Assembly: GCF_933775445.1 (NCBI RefSeq)
Contig: NC_065875.1
Coordinates: 12,723,001-12,787,000 of the forward strand
Length of the DNA stretch: 64,000 nucleotides
From: Argentina anserina
Lineage: Eukaryota > Streptophyta > Magnoliopsida > Rosales > Rosaceae
Direction of reading: 5' to 3'
The position numbers and the translations under genes are program-made. The notes under the pieces are model-generated. The model was given only the letters and a program-made list of their open reading frames with translations. It was not told the origin of the DNA and did no database searches. Positions 1 through 10,897 of this stretch are shown here, in pieces (position 1 is the stretch's first letter; each line of letters opens with the position of its first letter).

Positions 1-40
1 AGGGTGTCACAAGTATTTAATCCATAAGAAAATAACTTAT

Positions 41-1228
41 TCATACTTCATCAGATAGTCCCTCTCTTTGCCGCCGCATTCTAGCTCCCCATGACATGTT
101 TTGTCGATCATCCGTGTATGAGCTTCTTCTCTTCAGCTCAGAAAGCTGGCTCTCCCAGCGATTTCTCCAGTCGCCTTTTACTTTCATGCCCTGAAAGTAT
201 GAACAATTCCAATCAAATCTTGATCCAAACAATCAATTCCACAGAAGCAGAAGTAATCTAACACACAATTTCATTCACGTAGTCAATCCCACAAAACTCT
301 AAAAATGCATAAACAACCCTAAAAATTATTTGGCACAACTTGGTTTAATATATGAACAATCTACAGAATTGGCTGCTGCATGACCAACCTGACCAAGTTC
401 AGGTAAATTCTTCATATATTAACCCTTTCTATCTTCTCCCATACAAAGTCAATACCCGGTTTCTTTAATTTATATAAAGATCATTCCTTCACCCCTAATC
501 AATTCACCACAGAAACATAAAAAAGGAACAAAAATTTGATCTCTCAAAATCCCAGTTTTATGTATCCAAACTCCCAGTTAAAACCAGTTTCTTGAGAACA
601 ATGAGAACCAAAAAAGGTAAATATCACATGCCCAGATTGAAACACATCACAGAAAGAAACAGACACCAAACTTGTTTTCAGTTTCTATAAACTACATAAA
701 TTTCCCAAAATGAAACAGAAACATTCTAGAAAAAAAAAAGACCAGGTGAATTTCTACAATCCAATTAATTACCTCATCACACTGATATCTCCTTGCAGAG
801 AAAGCAAGGTGAAGGCCCCTAGCCATATCCTGATCATACATAGCCTTCCTCCTCGAATCCGACAACGTCTCATACGCCTCCTGAACCCGAATAAACTTCT
901 CCGTATACTCCTCGACCCGACCCGGCGGCGACACATCCGGGTGGTATTTCCTCGCCAACTGCTTATACGCCTGCTTTATCTCCCTTATCGATCCCGACTC
1001 CGGTATCCCCAGCAGCTCATAGAAAGACATCGCCTTCTCCTCCGTCGCCGCCGCAGCCACCGCACCGTTCACCGTCGCCGCCTTGGCCTTAACCGACCCG
1101 AACCGGGTCCGGGACGGGAACAGTGGTAAGGAACTGGGTTTTGGGTCGGGTAAGGGTCGGGGGGTGGAGATGGGTGTTATGTAGAGGCGGGAATCGGCTC
1201 CCGGGATGGTTAAGCCGTAGGTTTGCAT
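41..1228 (-). CDS. J20: Chloroplast J-domain co-chaperone, J20/DJC26-like (2 exons)
   Basis: Two exons on the minus strand: 1228-773 and 190-41, joined in phase 0 across a 582-base intron (donor GTAATT, acceptor TTTCAG), giving 201 residues. Residues 1-65 are rich in Ser, Pro and Ala with few acids, as expected of a plastid transit peptide. The J domain runs from about 68 to 133, with the HPD triad at 96-98 that stimulates the Hsp70 ATPase. Exon 2 encodes a short basic tail with an SQLSELKRRS stretch and a terminal MSWGARMRRQR motif, the signature that in Arabidopsis marks J20/J11-type small plastid J-proteins. J20 is known to pass misfolded deoxyxylulose-5-phosphate synthase to plastid Hsp70; that substrate is inferred here, not seen. 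An unspliced reading of exon 1 runs into the intron and stops, so the spliced model is preferred. A J11-like assignment is the main alternative. Confidence 0.88.
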
Positions 1229-1395
1229 GGTTTGTTGATCTGGGTTTTGGTTATTTTGGGTTAAAATTGGAAAGAATATGATGTGGGAAAGAACTCAAAG
1301 AAGTGAAATGAAGGATCCTGGGGAGAAGAAGGGGCAAGGGGATTTGAGAAAGGGATGATTTAAAGGGACCTCTGTGGAGTGGATTTGAGGAAGGA

Positions 1396-1403
1396 TTTAT
1401 ATA
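1396..1403 (-). promoter_or_regulatory. Probable TATA box of the J20-like gene
   Basis: TATATAAA on the minus strand, about 170 bases upstream of the ATG at 1228. This implies a 5' UTR of roughly 130-140 bases. Position and sequence fit a plant TATA box; no start-site data are available. Confidence 0.5.
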
Positions 1404-2654
1404 GAGAGAGCTGTTGTGTAGTTTTCCTTTACTCACGTGAGAGGGGAAGTCTCCTCTTTGATCTATGGGCTTGTAAGCTTGTGCCTCAAGTTTTACTTTA
1501 CCGGTTTGTTGTTCCAAGTTTTATTGTCGTCAGACGTCAGTTACTTTCCGAATTAGCTACCAATTTAGCGTCACTGTGGGCTTGTTCCCCAAGTTTTACT
1601 TTACCCGCAATTTGCTGAAAATTCGTGCATCAATCCCGTAAATATTCATATGTCATTAAAATTGATGATGTGACATAACATAAGCAACAATTTGAGTTAA
1701 AAAAAATTTGACTGATTCTGTTGTGCAAGTGTGTAATACTTGCCTTTAGCAAATATGAGGTGAACCTCCGACAATTTGTTGTTTAAAGTTTTTTTTTGTG
1801 GGAGGTCGCACGAGTAGGTCTGAGGATCAGGGTCATCTGCGACTCTGGTGGTTCGGCGGTACAGCAACAACGGAGATCTCAGATTCAGTTCGGGGTCCTT
1901 TGTGATTGGTGACTAAACCTTGGGATGGTTGGCGAAGCAAAGGAGGCGGCGTCGTAACCTTGTTTCAGATCTCGGCTTGGATTGGGATCTATAAACATAC
2001 ACCTTCAGATCAGTCTATAAAGGCCAAACTACCCTACACTCACACATACACCATCACTTTTCTCTCTCCCTCTCTGATGCAACGCAGCAACACCGACGCG
2101 GCTTCTCTACCGCCTAGTGTTGCCATTTAGCCGACCCAGGCCATGAGATCACCTCCATTTGATTTCTTTCTTCATTCTCTACTAAACCCATACCTTGCAT
2201 GTGAGATTTGAGATCGATTGACATTGAATTGAAGGAAGGACAGTCAGCATGCTCTTGATGATTCTGACGATAGCTTGAGCTCCGGCATGCCTCTTTTCCT
2301 CTGTGGTGGTAAGCCAAGTTACATGTCTTCGAACTCAATCATATTTACCCGTTTATTTCTCCAATCGGTGTCTAATCGGAGTTCTTGGTCCTTTATTTCC
2401 TTGCTTCGCTTCTCCGCCGCAACCTTCCGAGCTCTAGCGAGATCTATCTCTGATCACGAAACGACGAGATGAGTTTGGAGGGAGACGTGCAACTTATGGG
2501 AAATAGCACAGAGCATCGAGGAGACTTGGAGGGGTAGCAGTAACTCGAGGACGGCGATGGGAGCAGCTTCAACCATCGTCCTCGTGTTTGTGATTCGTTG
2601 AGGTAGCAATCCTAGCTCCTCTTCTTCGATTCTTGTGTTTCTAAACTCGCTGGG
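1404..2654. other. Intergenic, no supported gene; possible retroelement LTR debris
   Basis: No frame here shows a recognisable domain or a convincing exon series. Parts (about 2040-2110 and 2580-2640) resemble in style the CT-rich and GAGGTAGC-containing stretches at 61.98-62.72 kb, so this may be a fragment of a related LTR. That is an impression from reading, not an alignment. Confidence 0.3.
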
Positions 2655-2655
2655 T

Positions 2656-3213
2656 TAGGGATGGAAAAAATACCCAGCGAACAGGGTACCTACGGGTATT
2701 CGACCCTAATTGAGGAGTGTTTCGGGTAAAATCGGGTAACGGGTACAGAGATTCATGCTATTTGAATAGCGGGAACGGGTAAGTGGCGGGGATGGTATTT
2801 CGATTCTCATCCCCATACCCACCTAATAATATATTATATATTTAATATAGTAATTAATATTTATTTAAATAAATTAATTGAAAAATTAAATAAATAGAAA
2901 ATTAGCAAAATATATTTTGCAATTATTTGCACGTACAATAATTTTGACGTAAGGAGATAATTTTTTCATGATATTTGATTTTTATTTCAGTCTTTTATAT
3001 TTTGTGTACTTCACTGAAAAAATTTCATATTAAAATAAATTACTATTAACGGGTATTGGGGCGGGTATGGAAACTTAATCCCCTAAGGGTATGAGTACGG
3101 GGAATACCCAGTATCCTATTATGGGGATCGGGGCGGGTACAAGGATGCAAATGGATTTGGGTATGGGTATGGTTTTTCAATCCCTTGACCCTACCCTCCC
3201 CATTGTCATCCCT
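2656..3213. mobile_element. Non-autonomous hAT-type MITE, about 560 bp
   Basis: The left end reads TAGGGATGG and the right end reads TTGTCATCCCT, imperfect terminal inverted repeats of the common plant hAT type. Subterminal regions are filled with repeated GGGTA and TACCC motifs in opposite orientation at the two ends, and the centre is AT-rich with no coding capacity. The flanks carry CTCGCTGGG and CTCGCTAGG, a likely target-site duplication with one mismatch (hAT elements make 8 bp; the exact boundary is uncertain by one or two bases). Confidence 0.55.
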
Positions 3214-3743
3214 CGCTAGGCAGAAACAGAGCCAGGGTGATTGTTCTAACCAAGGGGACAAGCTGCGGGAAAGTTAGCCTCACTGGGTAGTCAAACGAAT
3301 GAAGCAGTAGCAGGGGTATTAGCCTCTCTACGATAGCCAAGTAAGCACGGAGTCAGGTGCCAAGCGGTACAACATGCAAGGCAGACCGCAGAGACAAGTG
3401 TTGAGGCTAGACATTAGCCTCGCTAGCATAATCAGTGGGCTGGATATTAGCCACGCTAGCAAGGAAATGGGCAGATCTGACTAGGCAGGGACAAGGACGT
3501 CGCCAGCAGACCTCGGCAAGCACTAGGCAGGCAGTTGGCCGGATATTAGCCTCACTGGCATGAAGCAAGCAAATCAGATGCAGAGGAATTAGCCTCACCA
3601 GGCAGTTGCAAACTGTGCAGGCAGTTTAGCCTTGTCAGTGAGCAGTTGCGGGGAGATTAGCCTCGTCAGCATAGGCAGTTACAGAACATGGATGATGGCA
3701 GTTACCTAGGCAGTTGCAGGGGCTTTATGGGAGGTTACTGGGC
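3214..3743 (+). repeat. Degenerate 3' internal region of an LTR retroelement
   Basis: About eight scattered copies of a TTAGCCTC(G/A)CTAGC-like motif interspersed with GGCAGTT blocks. The segment 3216-3290 reappears inverted at about 4940-5030 (sharing, for example, a CAAGCTGCGGGAAAGTTAGCC stretch in pieces), and it sits directly upstream of the left LTR. Its place between element interior and LTR suggests it is the untranslated 3' interior of the same retroelement family. Confidence 0.5.
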
Positions 3744-4405
3744 TGCTTAGTGGGCGGTTATTCATTGGCAGTTAGCGCACACTGAGGAGAGGTTATCCAG
3801 GGGCAGTTGGCACACAATGAGGGGAAGTTACTTGGGCAGTTGCATGCCTTGGCAAAGCATGCAAGCATGCCACCTCGTCTTAGCAGTTAATAAACCTAGT
3901 AGTGGGGGTTGTTCACTACACCTAGAATAATGGCATGTGTCATTGGGAAAGTTGGGGATGTCAACTTCCATGTTAGATGTAGGTATAAATAGTTAGAAGT
4001 CATGAGCATGAGACTTTGGGAGGTTTAGACAAACCATTGTAAAGATCCATGCTAGGTTTTCAGTTTGTACTTTGAATTCATCAATGAGAAAAGGGACACT
4101 AGTTCCACAAAACCGAGTATGCATGTTATTACTTGTTAACTCCCCATATGCAATTGGAATTCGGGAAACACTTGTGTGTAGAGAGACTTGTGAGTTGGGA
4201 TAATCACTCATAAAGGTAGAATATAGACATCCGTTGTGTAGAACAAAGAATCCGCACAACGATTCAACCATACACCATCAAATACAAGGTGTAGTGCAAA
4301 GAGGCTGGCTGGGATTGATACCCTAGCGCCATCACATGTAGAAGGCAAGGCGAGAAAAATATACTCGCACACGATTGGCATCTATTGCACATGATGCCTA
4401 TGACA
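3744..4405 (+). repeat. Left LTR of the rearranged retroelement
   Basis: Begins TG and ends CA, and is followed after three bases by the primer-binding site. A GGTATAAATAG box at about 3981-3991 is a good LTR promoter TATA. Extended stretches match 7260-7855, including the GCATGCCTTGGCAAAGCATG block and the GTTGGGGATGTCAACTTCCA block. Many substitutions and small indels separate the two copies, so the insertion is old. Confidence 0.75.
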
Positions 4406-4408
4406 ATT

Positions 4409-4420
4409 TGGTATCAGAGC
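4409..4420 (+). other. Retroelement primer-binding site (initiator-Met tRNA)
   Basis: TGGTATCAGAGC is the complement of the 3' end of plant initiator methionine tRNA, the usual primer of minus-strand synthesis. It lies three bases after the CA that ends the left LTR, which fixes the LTR boundary and the plus orientation of the LTRs. Confidence 0.85.
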
Positions 4421-4489
4421 AGATTTCGATAACTCGTGCACAAAGTTGTGAATCTGCTAGTTGCGGGAAACAAGGAGACCACAACGACG

Positions 4490-4937
4490 TTGGAGGCAAA
4501 CAAGGACACCACAACGAATACAGTGGTTGAAACCAAGACACACCACAAGACGGGACAGACTGATCACCGAACCAAAGGTGGAGAAGGAGCGGGCCTAGTG
4601 GCAACTAAGGACACACTAAGGTTCCTTTGTTTGGAGCTAGTGGCAACCAACAACACTAGACTCAGCATAGTAAGGTGAAAACGGCGGCACACCAAGACTA
4701 TTGCATATGTGTAAACTAGGAAACACTGACATTAAATGCACTTAGTGTCAACTACGACACATGGAGATTGCACAATCAGCGCACTGAACTAACGATGGCA
4801 TGCGGAAGTGATTGCTTAGTGTCAACTAGGACACACTAAGACCCCATACTTTGGTGCAGGCAGTCACCAACATTCAGAAACAGTTAGTGTCAACTTGGAT
4901 ACACTAACTCAGATTAAACAGCGCACGGAGCGGACGA
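4490..4937 (+). repeat. Leader repeat, arm A of an inverted pair
   Basis: Inverted partner of about 6785-7245. Shared blocks include the CACCACAACGAATACAGTGG region, the TAGTGGCAACTAAGGACACAC motif region, and the CAGATTAAACAGCGCA end. The arm carries four spaced near-palindromes of the form TTAGTGTcaactaggACACTAA. Homology stops abruptly at about 4937, where the sequence switches to the inverted 3' interior. Confidence 0.7.
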
Positions 4938-6723
4938 TCACCCTGGTGAGGCTAACTTTCCCGCAGCTTGTCCCCTTGGTTAGATCAATCATCCTGCCTC
5001 TATTTCTGCCTAGCGAGGCTAACCTCCCCGCTAGCGAGGCTAATATGCCTAAGGCACGTTCAAGGGTGTAACAAACCTCTGCCACTTGCTTGACAACGTC
5101 CTCGAAGTGATTATGGGTGGCTGATTCTGCATCGCTGGTGTTGCCTTCTCGCTGATCTGCATGTCTAGCAAACTCCTCCTGCATGTCGTTGACATAAGCT
5201 TGCTCCGCGTCGTGTGCTTCTCCTAGTTGTACAACCTGGTCCGTTAGATCCATTGTACCTTTTCCTTTGAGTACTCCTTGTTCTTTAAGCCTCGATTCGT
5301 TGCACACTTTTTTAACAAGATTGTCCAACCTTGCTTGCCTTTGCTTGGCATCAAGATTAGAACAACCAAGTTCTTTTCCTTGCTTGGTGTCACATCCTTG
5401 GTCCTTGATCATCATCTTGCTTTCCTGCATTGCCGCCAACCTCCTAGTGAACTCCTTCCAAGCTGCTTGCATATCATCCCCGTAGCATTCGCCCATTGCT
5501 TCGTGTTCTGCCATAGCTTGATCTTCCACGACTTGTTCTTCTCCATTGAGCATAACTTGGTCCGATTGACTGCTTCCTTCCTCTATTTACAAGAATGTGA
5601 TATGGTGCCCATTAATCCAAGTAAAGTTGTACAAGTCCAAGAGCTTCTCGTATCTCCCATACCTTGGACTCCATTGCTTGAATTCTCCACGTGAGCAACC
5701 CTTGCTTCGATATAAGATTGATCGTAGGTTAAAGGTTTGATCTATGAGTTTCTCTACCCATAAACTGATGCATCTATACACAACAACAATTTTGATCTAT
5801 TCGAGCGACATCTTCTCTACTTCAAAGTCTACATCATGTCTTCTAAAACCGTTCGTGGCTACTCCTTTCCGGTGCAGTGATGCTAGCATAGTTATATATC
5901 CACCCACATGAATTTGGATGTTCACAAACACTTCCAGTTCTATAGGGGGTATAATCCAGTCCTCCCATGAGTCATGATGCGACTCTACACTCATGGCGTT
6001 CAAGTAAACTGTTTTGGGTGTTTCGGAGTCTGATTTCTCCTTGGAGGCAATCATAGTGGCTGCTATGTGTCTATACTCGCAATGTCTTGCGAAATGACAT
6101 TCTTTTCCACATATAAAACAGCCATTAAACCGTCCCCTATTTATAGGAGCAATTAATGTGTTGGAGTTGATTCCATTGAATTTTTGACTTTCTCCAACTG
6201 CCTTCATCCTTTTCCGACTGACCCTATCTTCATGCACCACGTTCTCCTTGGTTTCTACATGATTTCTAGTGCTTGAGCTTCTCCCAATGTCAACTGAACT
6301 ATCCCTATGCAAGCTATTGCGGTCTTGCACTTTTAAAGGTGTCTTGGCATTCCCCAACTGCTCGGCAAAGTCCAACGAATGTTTTCGAACTAAGCTTGTC
6401 TTTCTGAGGTTTCTTAAGGCCGTACTCGCCACTTTCTCCTCTCGGACTGAGGTCTGTTTTGGACTCTTGACAACGAGAACATCTTTTTCCATTGCTCATT
6501 CCCCATCATTGTTGCCTACGCGCACTAGCATTCCAATGTTGGTGTCAAGTCCTTCTTCTTCTGCCTTCACATTGTGCGCAAGGTCTTTCAATTACTTGAT
6601 GGACATCTCCATTCTGCCCATTGATTGGGTATTGCGGTTGAATGCTTCATGCAGCGTCGCCATTTCCCATCTTAGTTTTCTGATTTGTTCCACTATCGCC
6701 TTGAGTATATCTTTATCCATCAT
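4909..6723 (-). pseudogene. Decayed gag-like frame with CCHC zinc knuckle, antisense to the LTRs
   Basis: One minus-strand frame runs from ATG codons at 6723/6720 to a stop at 4909, about 604 codons, interrupted in frame by stops near 6594, 6498, 5799 and 5589. All surviving open stretches (6492-5797, 5781-5587, 5553-4909) share that frame, which shows it is one decayed coding region. A retroviral-type zinc knuckle, CFICGKECHFARHC (CX2CX4HX4C), lies in the 6492-5797 part. The rest is charged and partly coiled-coil-like with no enzyme motif. Its leader is the inverted arm at 6785-7245. The last dozen codons run across the inversion junction into antisense leader, so the natural C-terminus is lost. 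Captured host sequence cannot be excluded for the 5553-4909 part. Confidence 0.6.
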
Positions 6724-6784
6724 TGCTTGATCCTTGAAGAGCTTCTATCAGACTTCGGAAATTGTTTACTGAGTCTCAGTGTAT

Positions 6785-7245
6785 CCAAGTTGACACTAAG
6801 CCCTGCCGCACGCCATCGTCTGCTCTATGCGCTGTTTAATCTGAGTTAGGGTATCCAAGTTGACACTAACGGTTTCTGAATGTTGGTGACTATCTGCAGC
6901 AAAGTATGGGGTCTTAGTGTGTCCTAGTTGACACTAAGAAATCCCCTCCGCACGCCATCATCAGTTTCGTGCGCTGATTGTGCAATCTCAGTGTGTCCTA
7001 GTCGACACTAAGTGCATTTGATGTCGGTGTTTCCTAGTTTACACCAATGCAATAGTCTTGGTGTGCTGCCGTTTTCACCTTACTATGATGAGTCTAGTGT
7101 TGTTGGTTGCCACTAGCTCCAAACAAATGAACCTTAGTGTGTCCTTAGTTGCCACTAAGCCCCCTCATTCTCCTCCTTCTGTTCGGTGATCAGTCTGTCT
7201 CGTCTTGTGGTGTGTCTTGGTTTCCACCACTGTATTCGTTGGTCT
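6785..7245 (-). repeat. Leader repeat, arm B of the inverted pair
   Basis: Reverse complement of 4490-4937, with the same order of TTAGTGT..ACACTAA near-palindromes. On the minus strand it runs directly into the gag-like ATG at 6723, so this copy is still joined to its own coding region. Its outer end stops near 7250 without a primer-binding site and abuts the right LTR. Confidence 0.7.
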
Positions 7246-7259
7246 AGTGTATCAATCTC

Positions 7260-7855
7260 AGCGCTTAGTGGGCGGTTATCAAGGGCAGTTGGTGCATGAT
7301 GAGAGGGAGGTTATGCAAAAGGGCAGTTGGTGCACGATTTCAGGGGCAGTTACTTGGGCAGTTACATGCCTTGGCAAAGCATGCAAGCCTGCCACCTCGT
7401 CTTGACAGTTAATAAACCTAGTAGTGGGGGCTGTCCACTACATCTAGAATAATGGCATGCATGACATGTGTCTTAGGGAAGTTGGGGATGTCAACTTCCA
7501 TGCTGATTAGTAGGTTTAAATAGCTTGTAGGTGATGCATGAGACTTTGGGGAAGAAACACTTGTAAAGATCTATGCTAGATTTGTAGGTTGTACTTTGAA
7601 TTCCATATATGAAAAAGATCTGAGTGTGTGTGTTTGCATGATCCCAACCCCCGCACAATTGGGAAACACTTGTGTGTAGAATGACTTGTGAGTTGGGAGT
7701 TAATCGCTCATAAGGGTAAACAAAACGTAGAGATTCTGATGCGTAGAAGGAAGGCTGGCTGGGATTGATCACCCTAGCACCATCATAGGTAGAAGGCAGG
7801 CAAGAAAAATTAGCTTGCGCACGGTTAGCATATATTGCACGTGATACCTGTTATC
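7260..7855 (+). repeat. Right LTR of the rearranged retroelement
   Basis: Direct repeat of 3744-4405, including the block with CCTAGTAGTGGGGGCTGT and the TTGCACGTGATACCTG end. No clear polypurine tract precedes it; instead it abuts the truncated inverted leader at about 7250, consistent with a rearrangement breakpoint. The TATA region reads GGTTTAAATAG, one change from the left copy. Confidence 0.7.
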
Positions 7856-8299
7856 GTATATGGATATCTTTCTGACTATCAATAACCAAACGTTTTTTTG
7901 GTTACTCCTTTACTCCAGTTTCGTACTTCCTAATCAAATGCTCATTTACATGTTTTTACATTTGAGCATTACACCCTTGTTTTATTTCCTTTCTTAAGGA
8001 TCTTACTTCGCAGTGTCTCAGCTTTCCAGTCTCCGAGTTGGATTCAATTGACGCATTTGGCGTACTCTGGTGATTCTCTCCTTCTGACCCTGTCTCTTAC
8101 CTTCTTGTCGAACCAAGTTGGCCCATTGAGACTTAGACACGTTCTTTGTTTGATGTTTGAGTCTTTCATTGCTACCTTCCTCATTTCTATTTATTTTCGT
8201 ATGTATTTCATTTGCTCCTCACTTCTTATCGTCAATTTGTTTATATTTTATTCATAGCCTTGTAGTTTTGAGTTGATAAGTAGTCGACATGCCAAGTTG

Positions 8300-8708
8300 A
8301 AACCATGACAGTGCCTCTTAAAGTCTCGACGACAAAGGCTGATCTGATAGATCTGGACACCTCACTGACGATGCCTCGCAGTAGATATCTCGATCAATGC
8401 CACACCTTGATTCCCTAACGACCCTGAAACAAAGAGAAAAATGGAGGCTAAAACCCGCCAACATTCACCGCGACGACGCTACAATACGATTTTCTTCACT
8501 CAATTTTATTTTCTTACCTTTTCGTGTCCATCGTTTCCAAACCAGAATACACGTGTCCAGATCGTATCCAAGCAAGCATACGTGTGTCCAAAATGTTTCC
8601 AAGTAAGCATATGCATGTCCGGACGTATTTGAGTGTGTTCGGGCGTATCGTGTCAGTGTCCGTGTTCATCACGTGATACGTGAGGTATTGTACGTGTCCG
8701 TGCTTCAT
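8300..8708. mobile_element. Degenerate MITE end rich in GTGTCCG motifs
   Basis: From about 8520 the sequence carries repeated CGTGTCC / GTGTCCG words and ends with CGTGTCCGTGCTTCATAA, which matches in type the right end of the element at 59180-59671. The left end is not clear. The stretch 7856-8300 before it shows nothing I can identify. Confidence 0.35.
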
Positions 8709-9725
8709 AACTTCTAGATATCAAAATAAAGAGATTTATTGATACCCAACTCACCTGCGGCTCAGTAATCTTAAGTTAATTGGTCGAAATCTCAACTATT
8801 CTCCTGAAGTTTTTTTTTTAATTATTATTATTCTCTTGATGTTAACTTGGCACAGATATTCCTCTAAAAAGAACTACTACTTGGATATGAGTTGACAACT
8901 GGCAAGATGTGTATAGAAGATGTTAAATTGATTATTGATTAGAAAACAGCCATTTTCATCTAAACAATGTTATCTGAATTTATTTTTAGTAATTATTAAA
9001 GAAGGCTGAAACGTGAAAGCTAACGATTTCACTATTTTAAGATGTCATACATCAACCATGCACGAGAGTTATACACCTAGATAATATTAGACTATAGTGA
9101 CAGCTATGCAGCTATTTTCATTTCTAAAATGATAAGCAAGTAAAGTTGAAATTGATGCGAGTTATAAATGGAAATCTAATTGAAACTTGTACAAGTTGAC
9201 AACTATAATACCCGATTTGCATCCTCAAAATCATGAAATAATCAGTAACTAACCTTTTTGTTTATGAAAGGGCAGGGGACTTGTTGTACTTTTTTTTTAC
9301 AACAAGGGGACTTGTTGTACTTAGATATCATAGTTTATATGTTTTACAATAGTTAATACGAATCATCAAAACTAGATTCCAAGAAAGCCAGACTTACGTA
9401 GTTCTATGTGACCCAATTCCATATATTAAGCACTTGATCGTTTAGTAACGTTGTTCCCTATTACGTCTTTATGATTTCAGACTTTCAGTAGGCTCAAGAG
9501 GCAAGCTTTTCTCGAATAATAGTAATGGTTTATAGAATGTAAGGGCATGTTCGGTATCATTTTGCAATACTGTTTTCAATTTTACGAATACATAAACTTG
9601 AGTAGATTGCGGTTTGATTTTAAAAACAAACAAAACGAATTCTGGGATCAACTCATTAAGTCTGAATAAAATTGTGAAACGTATTTTCGTTGTTCTCTCT
9701 ATTTTTTTAACGAGTTAATTTCGTT
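8709..9725. other. AT-rich intergenic DNA, nothing identified
   Basis: Low-complexity AT-rich sequence with short T runs and no open frame of interest. A GGGGACTTGTTGTACTT unit is duplicated in tandem at about 9277-9321. Confidence 0.5.
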
Positions 9726-10897
9726 ATCGGTACTCAAACTATTGTGGTAAGGTCAATGTAGTACCTCAACTTTGAGTTGTACTAATGTAGTACCCAAACT
9801 TGTAATTCCCTATCAACGAAGGGTCTGAGCTCAATTTCTGATACGGTTTCGTTATCTCGGTCACATGTCCCGCACGTGACCACAAAAAAAAAATTTAACA
9901 TCGATACCCAAACTCTTGTGGCAAGATCAATGTAATACCTCAACTTTGAGTTGTACCAATGTAGTACCCAAACTCGTTTTTCTCTATCAACGAGGGGTCT
10001 AAAGCCAATTTCTATCACAACTCCATTTTCTAGATCACATGTCATAACTTCTTGTATTTTCTCTTTTTCTTCTCATTCTCCTTCACTCTCACTCCTTCCA
10101 CACTGTATTTCTGAGCTCAGATTTCGAGGCAAAGTAACACTACGGGTTGTGTTTCTTCCAAACTCTTCAATCACGATGACGACTTCTCCCAGCTCCGCCT
10201 TGAGCCACAACATCGTCTCCCTCACATCCTCCACCTACGACATTCTCTCCCTCCACCTACGACATTCGAGGCATGTAAAACGGTGCGGTCGGCGGTCGAG
10301 AATCTCAGAGTGAAGGTTTGCGATCGTGACATGTCGATGGATCGGGGGTTCCAAGAAGAGGTGGAGGAGCTCGAAGATGGTGTTGGTGGTGAAGGAGGAG
10401 GCGGTGGGGATGAGAGGAGGTGGAGCACCTCAATGAAACACTGTGGTGGTGAGGTGTCCGGAGCATAATGAGAATGGGTTGGTATTTTGCCCAATTTGTA
10501 AGTTGTTTCTTAATTCTAGATATTTACTATAAGAGTTTCTTATTTAGGGCCTTAGAACCCACATAGAGTTATTTAGGTAAATACCCTTTTTATTTTGATC
10601 CATAAGACGAAACCGTGACGTAAATTGGCCTTAGACCCCTCATTGATAGTGAAAAACGAGTTTGAGTACTACATTGGTACAACTCAGAGTTTGGGTACTA
10701 CATTGACTTTGCCACAAGAGTTTGTGTACCGCTGTTGAATTTTTTTTGTGGTCACGTGCCCTGCACGTGACCGAGATAATGGAGCCGTAACGGAAATTGG
10801 GCTCAGACCTTTCGTTGATAGCGAATTCCAAATTTGGGTACTACATTGGTACAATTCAGAGTTGAGGTACTACATTGACCTTACACAATAATGTGGG
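9726..10897. mobile_element. Fold-back element with long, internally duplicated inverted arms
   Basis: The left arm (about 9735-10030) and right arm (about 10590-10895) are inverted copies of each other. Each arm holds two tandem units of about 165 bp built from AAACT(A/C)TTGTGG, TACCTCAACTTTGAGTTGTAC, TATCAACGA and CACGTGACC blocks. The 560-bp centre differs in composition (CT-rich, then GGA-rich) and may be captured DNA; no protein domain is recognised in it. Long terminal inverted repeats with foreign-looking cargo recall MULE/Pack-MULE or fold-back elements, but no transposase or clear target-site duplication is visible. Confidence 0.6.

Larger units (their letters stand above)
3744..7855 (+). 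mobile_element. Rearranged non-autonomous LTR retroelement with inverted interior
   Basis: Two direct repeats of about 660 and 600 bp (3744-4405 and 7260-7855) flank about 2.85 kb. A tRNA primer-binding site follows the left repeat at once, so the LTRs read plus. The interior does not: the leader downstream of the primer-binding site (4490-4937) recurs inverted at about 6785-7245, and the gag-like frame between them (6723-4909) reads minus. No protease, integrase or reverse transcriptase domain is seen, so the element is non-autonomous (LARD-like) or heavily deleted. I cannot assign Copia or Gypsy. Internal-region sequence left of 3744 suggests it derives from tandem or nested copies. Confidence 0.7.

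Noticed and set aside
710..1129. 139-codon plus-strand frame
   Set aside because: Antisense shadow of the J20-like exon 1; Arg/Leu-rich with no domain.
10222..10494. 90-codon minus-strand Pro/Ser-rich frame in the fold-back element
   Set aside because: Low complexity from a GGA-rich tract; no family seen.
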